Position numbers and translations under genes: made by a program
Assembly: GCA_038329845.1 (NCBI GenBank)
Contig: JBBQNJ010000085.1
Span: 1-20,404 of the forward strand
Length of the DNA: 20,404 nt
Origin: JBBQNJ01 sp038329845
GTDB lineage: Bacteria; Planctomycetota; Phycisphaerae; Tepidisphaerales; Tepidisphaeraceae
Reading direction: 5' to 3'
The notes under the pieces: model-generated
The model's input: only the letters and a program-made list of their open reading frames with translations
Databases searched by the model: none
What the model was told of the DNA's origin: nothing
In this document: in pieces, positions 7,658-14,799 of the stretch
How the letters are laid out: every line of letters begins with the position of its first letter
Position numbering within the stretch: position 1 is the first letter of the stretch

Positions 7658-10600
7658 GTGGGCAGGGTCACGACCATCACGCGCCTAGCACTCCGCAGCG
7701 GGCGATACTTTCTGGCGGCCAACCTCGCGATCATGGCGGGGGTGGCGACGGCGACGGCGGTATTGGTCGGGGCGCTGCTGGTGGGCGATTCGGTGCGCGG
7801 GAGTCTACGCGACCTGGCGGTGGCGCGGCTGGGGCCGGTCGATCATGCCCTGATCGCTAACCGCTTTTTCCCGGCGGATCTGGCGGCGCGGGTCGCGGCC
7901 GATCCGCGGTTCGGCCCGGACTTTTCCCGCTGCGCCGCGGCGTTGATTCTCCGCGGCGGCGCCCGCGTCGAGCCGGCCGGCGCGGTGGCGGGGGGTGCGC
8001 AAATTCTCGCCTCCGACGCTCTCGTGCCGATCGAGTCGGGCGCCGCGATGTTCAATCTGGCCTTGGCGATCGCGCTGGGGACAAATCCGCATACCCTTGG
8101 CTCATCCCCGGTCGATTTGCGGCTGAGTCTTCCGCAGCCGCAGGCATCGCCGCTGGATGCGCCCCTGGCCCGGCGAAGTCGCGCCGACACGCTGGCAGCG
8201 CTGCGGGTTCGCGGCGATCGGGTCGCGCCGGCAAGGTCCTTCGCGGGATCCTTTGATCTGACCCCCAGCCAGCGCCTCCCGCGAAACATCTGGGTGAATC
8301 TCGCGGATTTGCAGCGGGCTTTGGATGCGAGCGGGCGCATCAACACTTTGTTGGTCACCGCATCGACTGAAGCGCAAGCGGCGGAATTTGCCCAGCGCCT
8401 GGACGAAATTCTCCAGCGGGTAGCGACGCTCGACGATTATGGGCTTCGCATTCGTGCTGCTGGGGCGGAGGAGGCGGTCCTCGAGTCGTCATCCACCTAT
8501 ATCGCCCCGGCCGCCGAGCGGGCCGCCGAGCGGGTCGCCGCACGCATGGGCATCGCGCTGCGAAAAGTGTCGGTCTACCTGGCCGATCATCTCACGCACG
8601 AGGCGCTCGATCGCCCGCGGGCGATGCACTACGTGACCGTCGCCGGGATCAGTTCACTGCCCGACGGCGCCGTCGAGCGGCCGCTGGGAGACGATGAAAT
8701 CGCGATCAATGAATGGGCGGCGAAAGACCTCAAGGCGACGGTCGGCGATTCGGTTCGCCTGTCCTACCAGGCGCGCCGGCCCAACGGAGATCTGGCGATG
8801 GAGACGGCGCCGCGGGCGTTTCGTGTGGCGAGAATTCTCCCGATGAGCGGCCTGGGTGCCGATCCATCGCTCACGCCGGACTATCCCGGCCTGACCGATG
8901 CCGATACGGTGGCCGACTGGAATCCGCCCCAGGGCATGTCCATCGATAAGTCGCTGGTGACGCAGCGCGACGAAGACTACTGGAACGCCTATCGCGCCGC
9001 CCCGCGTGCATTCGTCAGTCTGCCGACGGCACGAGCGCTTTGGGGCCGATCGTTCGGCGAATTGACGAGCCTGCGTGTTCCCGCCGATCGCGCCGGGGCC
9101 TTCGCCGCGGCGCTGCGCGACGAGATCGACCCGGCGGGGATGGGACTGCGCTTCGAGCCGATCCACGCTCGGCAGATCGCCGCCGCCGAAGCCGGCACCG
9201 ATTTTTCCGAACTGTTCCTCGGGCTTAGCTTCTTCATTCTCGCCGGGGCCTTGATGCTCTCGGCGATGCTGGTGCGCCTTGGCGTTGAACGCCGGGCGAG
9301 GCAACTGGGGCTGCTGGCGGCGGTCGGATTCTCACCGAAACGGCTCCTCGCCGTCGCCCTGATCGAAGGATCGCTGCTGGCGCTGATCGGATCGATTCTC
9401 GGAATGGCCCTGGGCGTGGGATACACCGCGATGATGCTGCACGGGCTGCGAACCTGGTGGATCGGCGCTGTAGGAACCCGCGATCTGTCCCTGCATGTTT
9501 CGGCGGCCTCTGTTGCCGGAGGGTGGATCGCGGGGCTGCTGATCGCGCTGCTGGCGACGACATGGGGAGTCTGGCGCGTGGGCCGTGTACCGCCGGCCCG
9601 GCTGCTCAGCGGCGGATTCGCATTGCGCCGGGGCCCTCGCTCGCGCATTCGCGGCGCGGGAGCCGTTTCGAGCACGTGGATCGGGACGGCGTTGCTGATC
9701 TGCGGGCTGGCTCTCGCCGTGGCACCCGCGGCAGGTTTGTTGCCGCCGCAGGTCGCCGGCTTGTCGGCCGGGGCGGCGCTGCTGGCGGGGGGATTGATCC
9801 TCTACGCGCGATGGCTGAGTCGAATGCCGCGCCGGGGCGTCGCCACGTCAATCGAGTCGCTGGCGCTGCGAAATGCCGCCCGTCACCGCTCCCGCGCTGT
9901 GCTGACCACCGGTCTGGTGGCGTTCGCATCGTTCGTTCTGGTATTGGTCGCCTCGATGCGGCAAACGCCGGAACCCAATGCACCGGAACCCGGCGCTGGC
10001 GGGTATGACCTGATTCTCACCGCCGACATTCCGTTGCTCGGCGATCCCCGCACGCCCGAAGGCCGTGAGTTGCTGGGATTGGAAGATTCTCCGGCGCTGG
10101 ACCGCTCCCGCTTGATGCCTCTTCGCACCTGGCGCGGCGACGATGCCAGTTGTCTGAACCTTACCCAGCCGCGGACGCCGACGATCGTCGCCGTCTCGAG
10201 CGATTTTGTGCATCGCGGGGGGTTCGCGTTCGCGGATGACGGCGGGGCCGAGTCGCCCTGGACGCTACTCGATCGGCCGGGTCCGACGCCCGACGACGTG
10301 CCGGTGATCGCCGACGCCGAGACCGCCGCTTACATTCTCAAGCTCTCGATCGGCCAGAGCATTGCGATCACGGACTCGCAGGGAACTTCGCGCCGGCTGC
10401 GGCTGGCGGCAACGCTCGAGCCGGGCATCTTTCAGGGGGTGCTGCTGATGGGTGAGCGCGATTTTCATCGCCTCTTCACCCTCGAGGCGGGCTTCGGGAT
10501 GATGTTGATCGACACGGGCGGTTTGGATCCCAGCTCGGTGGCTCGCCGGCTCTCATCGGACCTCGACGATTACGCCGTCACGGTTGAATCCACGCACGAA

Positions 10601-11005
10601 CGACTGCAAGCATATCGGCGGGTGGCCAATACGTACTTGTCGACGTTTCAGGCCCTGGGGTCGCTGGGGTTGCTGGTCGGAACGCTGGGGCTGCTTGCGG
10701 TGATGTTGCGAGGACTCTTCGAGCGCCGGGCGGAACTGGCTCTGCTGGCGGCGTTAGGATTCGCCCCGATCCGGCGGCAGCGATTGATCCTCGTGGAGAA
10801 CGCGGCGTTGCTGGTGTTCGGGCTTGCGATCGGAACGCTCAGCGCTTTGGCCGGCGTGTTGCCGGCCCTGGCTTCGGGACGGGCGATCCATTTGGTGCCC
10901 GTGCTGGCGACGCTGGGCGGGATCCTCATCATCGGACTTGGACTGCTGGCCCTTGCCGCCCACTGGGCGACGTCGTTTTCACCCGCCGACCTGCGGGCCG
11001 AATGA
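7658..11005 (+). CDS. Two-part FtsX/MacB-type ABC transporter permease
   Basis: About 1115 residues from GTG 7658. The open frame extends back to 7235 through the divergent gene, and ATG 7571 is possible. GTG 7658 is preferred because the product then begins shortly before the conserved TRLALRSGRYFLAANLAIM membrane entry. Layout: first helix about 18-42, followed by LLVGDSVRGSLRDLA; a large extracytoplasmic region (about 45-515) with RNIWVNLADLQRALD and DEDYWNAYRAAPRAFVSL; a first FtsX domain (about 517-645) with RRARQLGLLAAVGFSP; further helices near 673-720 and 745-766; a second extracytoplasmic region; and a C-terminal FtsX domain (about 997-1110) with RRAELALLAALGFAP. Such proteins work with a LolD/MacB-like ATPase on lipids, lipoproteins or peptides by mechanical force. 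No ATPase gene is adjacent, so the substrate is unknown. Confidence 0.85.
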   Translation: MGRVTTITRLALRSGRYFLAANLAIMAGVATATAVLVGALLVGDSVRGSLRDLAVARLGPVDHALIANRFFPADLAARVAADPRFGPDFSRCAAALILRGGARVEPAGAVAGGAQILASDALVPIESGAAMFNLALAIALGTNPHTLGSSPVDLRLSLPQPQASPLDAPLARRSRADTLAALRVRGDRVAPARSFAGSFDLTPSQRLPRNIWVNLADLQRALDASGRINTLLVTASTEAQAAEFAQRLDEILQRVATLDDYGLRIRAAGAEEAVLESSSTYIAPAAERAAERVAARMGIALRKVSVYLADHLTHEALDRPRAMHYVTVAGISSLPDGAVERPLGDDEIAINEWAAKDLKATVGDSVRLSYQARRPNGDLAMETAPRAFRVARILPMSGLGADPSLTPDYPGLTDADTVADWNPPQGMSIDKSLVTQRDEDYWNAYRAAPRAFVSLPTARALWGRSFGELTSLRVPADRAGAFAAALRDEIDPAGMGLRFEPIHARQIAAAEAGTDFSELFLGLSFFILAGALMLSAMLVRLGVERRARQLGLLAAVGFSPKRLLAVALIEGSLLALIGSILGMALGVGYTAMMLHGLRTWWIGAVGTRDLSLHVSAASVAGGWIAGLLIALLATTWGVWRVGRVPPARLLSGGFALRRGPRSRIRGAGAVSSTWIGTALLICGLALAVAPAAGLLPPQVAGLSAGAALLAGGLILYARWLSRMPRRGVATSIESLALRNAARHRSRAVLTTGLVAFASFVLVLVASMRQTPEPNAPEPGAGGYDLILTADIPLLGDPRTPEGRELLGLEDSPALDRSRLMPLRTWRGDDASCLNLTQPRTPTIVAVSSDFVHRGGFAFADDGGAESPWTLLDRPGPTPDDVPVIADAETAAYILKLSIGQSIAITDSQGTSRRLRLAATLEPGIFQGVLLMGERDFHRLFTLEAGFGMMLIDTGGLDPSSVARRLSSDLDDYAVTVESTHERLQAYRRVANTYLSTFQALGSLGLLVGTLGLLAVMLRGLFERRAELALLAALGFAPIRRQRLILVENAALLVFGLAIGTLSALAGVLPALASGRAIHLVPVLATLGGILIIGLGLLALAAHWATSFSPADLRAE

Positions 11006-11046
11006 CGCCCGCCGCTCGGCGACTGCCTTGCAGCGCTGGGGATGGG

Positions 11047-11071
11047 TATAATCATCCAATCCAACAGGAGG
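11047..11071 (+). promoter_or_regulatory. -10 box and Shine-Dalgarno site of the TraB/GumN-like gene
   Basis: A perfect TATAAT at 11047-11052 is followed by AGGAGG at 11066-11071, four bases before GTG 11076. The predicted transcript start near 11059 gives a leader of about 17 bases. No standard -35 box is seen at 17 bases; TTGCAG at 11028-11033 is too close. The pair of signals fixes the GTG as the start. Confidence 0.6.
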
Positions 11072-11075
11072 TTGC

Positions 11076-11999
11076 GTGTCATATTTGCGAGTGCGAACGG
11101 CGTTTGTGGTTCTGGCGTTGGTCTTGAACGGCTCTTGGGCCGTGGCGCAGGCGACGCATCCGGCGACGGCGCCGGAACTGACGCCGACGCGGTTCATGCG
11201 GTTCGTCCCCGATGGTCGCGGGGGCGGGCAGCTTCAAACGGCGATCGTCACCTATCAGAATGACGCCGGGGTGAAAGTCCACCTGGTCGCGGCGGTCCAT
11301 GTGGCCGATCATTCGTACTACCGCGATCTGAACAAGACGTTCGCCGGCTACGATGCGCTGCTGTATGAGCTGGTCAAGCCCAAGGACGTTGATCCGCCGG
11401 CGCCCGGGATGGGTGAGCGGTCGGGCGGTGGGGCGATCGGGTTCATGCAGGATATGATCAAGCAGGCGCTGGACCTGCGGCATCAGCTTGACGAGATTGA
11501 CTACACGCCGTTGAACTTCATCCACGCCGACCTCGACGCCGAAGCTTTCCGTCGCAAGCAGGCCGAACGCGGCGAATCGCTGTGGGGGTTGATGCTCCAG
11601 CAACTGATGCGAGAGCTGACCAATCCCCAGGCCAACGCCAACGCGCCGGTGCTGGACATTCAGGAGCTTCTCGAAGCGCTGCAAAGCCCGGATCGGTCGC
11701 GCCGGCTGAAGATGGTGCTGGCCCCGCAGTTCGGAGAGATCGACGCCAGTGCCAACGGTTTGGCCGGTCCGGATGGGTCGGTCATCATCACCGAGCGGAA
11801 CAAGGAGGCGATCAAGGTGTTTCGTCGTACTCTCGCCGCGGGCAAGCGCAATATCGGGATTTTCTATGGCGCGGCTCATCTGCCGGACATGGAAGAGCGC
11901 CTGGATTTGCTGGGATTCCGTCCGGTCTCGACCGAATGGCGCACCGCCTGGGACATGAGCGTCAAACCGGCCCGTCCGGCACCGCGGGAACAGCTTTAG
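11076..11999 (+). CDS. Exported TraB/GumN-like protein
   Basis: 307 residues from GTG 11076, fixed by AGGAGG four bases upstream. Residues 1-25 form a signal peptide with a likely cut after AVA in SWAVAQ, so the protein acts outside the inner membrane. The TraB/GumN/Tiki family pattern is visible: AAVHVADHSYY (72-82), DALLYELVKP (93-102), ITERNKEAIKVFRRTL (238-253) and GIFYGAAHLPDMEERL (261-276); the two histidine motifs and the glutamates are the probable metal or catalytic site. Some eukaryotic relatives are metalloproteases, while bacterial members mostly lack an assigned function, so protease activity is only a family inference. It follows the FtsX permease by 70 bases but has its own promoter. 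It converges on the small gene at 12036-12476. Confidence 0.75.
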   Translation: MSYLRVRTAFVVLALVLNGSWAVAQATHPATAPELTPTRFMRFVPDGRGGGQLQTAIVTYQNDAGVKVHLVAAVHVADHSYYRDLNKTFAGYDALLYELVKPKDVDPPAPGMGERSGGGAIGFMQDMIKQALDLRHQLDEIDYTPLNFIHADLDAEAFRRKQAERGESLWGLMLQQLMRELTNPQANANAPVLDIQELLEALQSPDRSRRLKMVLAPQFGEIDASANGLAGPDGSVIITERNKEAIKVFRRTLAAGKRNIGIFYGAAHLPDMEERLDLLGFRPVSTEWRTAWDMSVKPARPAPREQL

Positions 12000-12035
12000 G
12001 AGCAATTGGTGCCGGCGCGGCAGCGGATCCCTCGG

Positions 12036-12476
12036 TCAGCTCAAAACCCACAACCCCGCCAGCAGCAGGCCCGATTGAATGAGCAGCGCCCCGAGCGTGT
12101 TGAACATCCATCGTCGCGGACGATGGCGCTGCACCGGCGGCGCGGCGACGGCGCGATGGCGATGTTGCACCATGGCGATCAACAGGTTGGCCTGGAAACG
12201 ACCCAATCCCCACCGCTCGGCCTGGGAAAGCAGTGTTCGCCGCCGGGAATATCGCAGCACACCGGCCTCGAGAGCATCGGCGACACATTGGGTGAAGCGG
12301 CCGGAAATATCGGCCTGCCCGGGTCCGGCGGCGGCATTCTGGTCCTGCGCTAATCGGCGTAAGGCCCGGTGCATCTTCTCCGGTTGATCCGCCAGCCTCG
12401 CGCGCACCCGACGGGCCGAGCGTCGATAGTCGCTCGTGGCGACGTGGCGGGGCGGTAGCGGGCGATCTACGATCAC
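12036..12476 (-). CDS. Uncharacterised small protein with C-terminal membrane helix
   Basis: 146 residues from a GTG start. The N-terminal two thirds are arginine-rich and helical (YRRSARRVRARLADQPEKMH), with a conserved-looking core RYSRRRTLLSQAERWGLGRF followed by QANLLIAMVQHR (about 75-106). After a basic, proline-containing linker, one hydrophobic helix (124-144) ends the protein, so it is probably tail-anchored with a cytoplasmic domain. I recall related sequences as hypothetical proteins in planctomycetes but cannot name a family. The reading is favoured over the opposite strand because of the coherent tail anchor and the -10-like hexamer right before its start. It is divergent from the gene at 12647 and convergent with the TraB/GumN-like gene, 36 bases away. 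Confidence 0.6.
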   Translation of the reverse strand: MIVDRPLPPRHVATSDYRRSARRVRARLADQPEKMHRALRRLAQDQNAAAGPGQADISGRFTQCVADALEAGVLRYSRRRTLLSQAERWGLGRFQANLLIAMVQHRHRAVAAPPVQRHRPRRWMFNTLGALLIQSGLLLAGLWVLS

Positions 12477-12482
12477 GAGTGG

Positions 12483-12488
12483 ATTGTA
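12483..12488 (-). promoter_or_regulatory. -10 box for the small tail-anchored protein (possible leaderless start)
   Basis: On the minus strand TACAAT is followed by six bases and GTG 12476, so transcription would begin at the start codon. There is no Shine-Dalgarno sequence. No clear -35 box is seen 16-18 bases upstream. Confidence 0.4.
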
Positions 12489-12622
12489 GCTCGAATCGCT
12501 GTCCCGGGCTGGTGAAATTCTGGATTTCGCAACAGTCCGACGGCGCGGAGCGATCCTGAATTGCCGGAAATGCCGGTTCTGCGGTAGAGTCCGGAAGTTC
12601 TGGCGGCTGGGGTCGCCGATCG

Positions 12623-12628
12623 CATAAT
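12623..12628 (+). promoter_or_regulatory. -10-like hexamer for the anchored protein at 12647
   Basis: CATAAT, five of six bases matching consensus, ends 18 bases before ATG 12647 and predicts a leader of about a dozen bases. No strong -35 box and no Shine-Dalgarno sequence are visible. Confidence 0.35.
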
Positions 12629-12646
12629 TTGTTCGTCCCGGATGTC

Positions 12647-13531
12647 ATGAAATTTTTCAAACGTCTGCTGGTATTCGTCGCGGTTCTGCTGGTGGGGGCC
12701 ATTCTCGCCGCCGCCGGGGCGTATTATCTGGCAAGCCGTGAGCCGGACTTCTATCGTCCGCACGCCTGGGCCGGCTCGCAGCTTCAGGATGCGGGCAATC
12801 GCGCCTCGCAGAAGCTCGCCGGGACGATGGACTGGATCGCCGCGGCGCAGGCGAGCGAGGTCCGATCGCGCCAGACCCCGGCGACGAGCACGAGCGCCGC
12901 GACCACGTTCACCGTTTCCTTCACGCAGGCGGAGATCAACGCATTTTTCCAACAATGGGAACAGGCCCGCAACTGGCGGCAGAAATATGACAAGTATCTT
13001 CAGGATCCGATGCTGGCCCTTCACCAGGGGCAGGTGATTTTCGCCGCTCGGATGCGCGGCTTGGACCAGGTGGCGAGCATGCGGTTGATGACGGTTCGCG
13101 GCGACCATGGGGCGGTGGCGTGGGAGATGTCGGGGCTGAAACTGGGCAAGCTGCCGATGCCCGACGCGGTGTGGAGCAAGCCGCGGGAGCAACTGCTTCA
13201 GTCGCTGCGAACGGCCCTGCCCGCCTTGCAGCGCAGCGCCCGCATCGACCCCGACGGCGGCGCCAACGCCCAGGCGGTGCAGGCGGCGATGACGCAGGCG
13301 GCCATCGGCTTGCTCGAAGGTCAAGCCACCGACGCGGTGTTGTTCCTGCCGACCAGCCTCGAGCACGGGCGGCCGGTCCCGGTGAAACTCGCTTCAGCCG
13401 AAGTGGCGGGCGATGAACTCAAGCTCGAGGTCCAGCCGCTGAATCCAGCCGAGCGCGGGAATCTGCTGGAGCGCATCCGCCGAGTGCCCCATGCGTCCGC
13501 CGCGACTGACGATCGTGCGGAATCCCGATAA
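12647..13531 (+). CDS. Uncharacterised membrane-anchored extracytoplasmic protein
   Basis: 294 residues. ATG 12647 is preferred over TTG 12629 because it directly precedes the basic MKFFKR and a single hydrophobic helix (7-29), a standard N-terminal anchor. The rest is soluble and presumably outside the inner membrane. It includes a serine/threonine/alanine-rich linker near 70-85, then TFTVSFTQAEINAFFQQWEQ, LALHQGQVIFAARMRG, GAVAWEMSGLKLGKLPMP, a helix-rich segment, and AVLFLPTSLEHGRPVPVKLASAEV. The alternating strands with one helix-forming FTQAEINAF segment suggest a lipid-binding-like or small alpha/beta fold, but no named family is recognised. It is transcribed divergently from the tail-anchored protein at 12036-12476 across a 170-base gap and precedes the LacI regulator in the same direction. 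Confidence 0.65.
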   Translation: MKFFKRLLVFVAVLLVGAILAAAGAYYLASREPDFYRPHAWAGSQLQDAGNRASQKLAGTMDWIAAAQASEVRSRQTPATSTSAATTFTVSFTQAEINAFFQQWEQARNWRQKYDKYLQDPMLALHQGQVIFAARMRGLDQVASMRLMTVRGDHGAVAWEMSGLKLGKLPMPDAVWSKPREQLLQSLRTALPALQRSARIDPDGGANAQAVQAAMTQAAIGLLEGQATDAVLFLPTSLEHGRPVPVKLASAEVAGDELKLEVQPLNPAERGNLLERIRRVPHASAATDDRAESR

Positions 13532-13537
13532 GACGGG

Positions 13538-13605
13538 TATGATCGAAAGATCGTTTGCATCGGCGGTTTGGTAAGCAGTTTCCGCCGTGGTGTGAAGCGT
13601 TGAGG
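13538..13605 (+). promoter_or_regulatory. Leader of the LacI-family gene: -10 box, inverted repeat, weak Shine-Dalgarno
   Basis: TATGAT at 13538-13543, in the recurring GGTATRATC context, is a candidate -10 box. It overlaps a small dyad (GATC-GAAA-GATC, 13541-13552). Further down, CGGCGG (13561-13566) and CCGCCG (13582-13587) form a second dyad with a 15-base centre. GAGG at 13602-13605 lies eight bases before GTG 13614. Either dyad could be an autoregulatory operator, which is inference only. Confidence 0.35.
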
Positions 13606-13613
13606 ATTCATCA

Positions 13614-14591
13614 GTGACTGCCAAACTCGCGGACATCGCACGAGAGACTCGGACCAGCATCAGCACCGTTAGCCGCGTTCTGGCCGGGGGGCAGGCGGCG
13701 CAGCGCATCAGCGATTCGACCTGTCAGCGCGTCTTGGAATCGGCCACCCGGCTGGGATACCGACCGAACCTCGTCGCTCGAAGCCTGCGTACCCGCAAGA
13801 GCAACACGGTGGCACTGCTGGTCAGCGACATCGCCAACCCCTGGTTCGGCGCTATCGGCAGCCTGATCGAGCAGAGTCTGCACCGCCACGGATATTCGCT
13901 GATGCTCTGCAATTCCAACGAGGATTTGCAGACCGAGCTGGATTATCTGCGCCTGCTGCCGCAAAAGGGGATCGACGGGTTGATCCTCGTGACGCTGCTG
14001 CAAAGCCGCGAGGCGCTCGACGAACATCTGCCGCCGGGGTTGCCGCTGGTGATCCTGGATCGGGTGGTGCCCGGCGTCGATTGTTCCGTGACCACCGATC
14101 AGGACCAGATGGCCGGGCTGCTGTGCGACACCCTCGAGCGCGCCGGGGTCAAGCGGGTGGCTCTGGTGGCCGGCCCGGAGCAGGTCAGCACCCATCGCCG
14201 CCGCGCTGAAATCGTTCGCCGCCGATTCAAGATCGTCGCCCACCATGAAGGTCCGGCGCAGAAGGAAACCGGGCGACAGGCGTTCATCAAATTCCTGGCT
14301 GTCCATCCCGATGCGATCGTCTGCACCAACAACTTCCTCGGCCAGGGCGTCCTGGACTCGATCGCCCAGATCGATCGCCCGCCGATCATTGCCTGCTTCG
14401 ACGAGATCCCGATGATGCACCTGCTTCCGGTCCCGATCGTATGCAGCATCCAGGACATCGCCATGCTCGCCGAAGCAAGTGTTACGCAGCTTCTGCCGCA
14501 GCTCCAGGGTCAGACGACCGTCCTCAAGCCGGTGCTCATCGAAGCGCGCGCCGTGACCAACCCCGCCTTGCAAAAGCGCAATTTCACCTGA
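13614..14591 (+). CDS. LacI-family transcriptional regulator
   Basis: 325 residues from GTG 13614. The LacI helix-turn-helix opens the protein (KLADIARETRTSISTVSRVL, about 4-23), followed by the hinge region (RVLESATRLGYRPN and ARSLRTRKSNTVALLVSD) that enters the minor groove. The periplasmic-binding-protein-like sensor domain follows, with IANPWFGAIGSLIEQSLHRHGY and GIDGLILVTLL, and later DQMAGLLCDTLERAGVKRVALV. Length and order are normal. Such proteins repress, and sometimes activate, sugar-use genes in response to a sugar or sugar phosphate. The effector and targets are not evident: the nearest genes encode envelope proteins and the sugar importer is more than 7 kb upstream. The stop codon lies inside the first copy of a 20-bp tandem repeat. 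Confidence 0.92.
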   Translation: MTAKLADIARETRTSISTVSRVLAGGQAAQRISDSTCQRVLESATRLGYRPNLVARSLRTRKSNTVALLVSDIANPWFGAIGSLIEQSLHRHGYSLMLCNSNEDLQTELDYLRLLPQKGIDGLILVTLLQSREALDEHLPPGLPLVILDRVVPGVDCSVTTDQDQMAGLLCDTLERAGVKRVALVAGPEQVSTHRRRAEIVRRRFKIVAHHEGPAQKETGRQAFIKFLAVHPDAIVCTNNFLGQGVLDSIAQIDRPPIIACFDEIPMMHLLPVPIVCSIQDIAMLAEASVTQLLPQLQGQTTVLKPVLIEARAVTNPALQKRNFT

Positions 14592-14725
14592 CCCAGCGCC
14601 GGCCCACCTGACCCCGCGCCGGCCCACGTGACCCAGCAATGGCCCACGTGACCCCACGCCGGCCCACGTGACCCCGCGCTGGCCCACGTGACCCCGCGCT
14701 GGTCCACCTGACCCCGCGCCGGCAT
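14587..14725 (+). repeat. Seven-copy 20-bp tandem repeat after the LacI stop codon
   Basis: Seven head-to-tail copies of a 20-base unit, consensus CCTGACCCCGCGCCGGCCCA, start at 14587, 14607, 14627, 14647, 14667, 14687 and 14707; the last lacks its final base or two. Copies 3-6 begin CGTG instead of CCTG, which creates CACGTG at each junction. The first copy contains the TGA of the LacI gene. Because 20 is not a multiple of three and every unit carries TGA, the array stops all three forward frames. There are no unique spacers, so it is not a CRISPR array. Confidence 0.95.
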
Positions 14726-14750
14726 CGCATCGACGGGCGAAAATTCTCAA

Positions 14751-14774
14751 GGGCGCTGCGCCGCTGACGCGCCC
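14751..14774. promoter_or_regulatory. Inverted repeat overlapping the -35 box of the 14800 gene
   Basis: GGGCGC (14751-14756) and GCGCCC (14769-14774) form a perfect six-base dyad with a 12-base centre. It covers the candidate -35 box at 14764-14769, where a regulator could block RNA polymerase; the LacI-family protein encoded just upstream is the obvious candidate. The dyad is GC-rich and short, so chance is possible. Confidence 0.3.
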
Positions 14775-14792
14775 GGCCCGAGTCGGTATAAT
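14764..14792 (+). promoter_or_regulatory. Sigma70-type promoter placing transcription at the start codon of the 14800 gene
   Basis: CTGACG (14764-14769), a 17-base spacer and a perfect TATAAT (14787-14792) make the clearest promoter in the window. The transcript start, six or seven bases after the -10 box, falls at 14799-14800, on the ATG at 14800. No Shine-Dalgarno sequence precedes it, so a leaderless mRNA is predicted. Confidence 0.65.
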
Positions 14793-14799
14793 CGTTCCC

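Noticed and set aside
11079..12005. Minus-strand open frame of 308 codons
   Set aside because: It is exactly antisense to the TraB/GumN-like gene, which has a signal peptide, family motifs and a promoter plus ribosome binding site.
12473..13366. Minus-strand open frame of 297 codons
   Set aside because: It is antisense to the anchored protein at 12647; composition is biased and no start signals are present, while the plus strand encodes a clean membrane anchor.
14587..14725. Possible CRISPR array
   Set aside because: Repeats are directly adjacent with no unique spacers and no cas genes are near.
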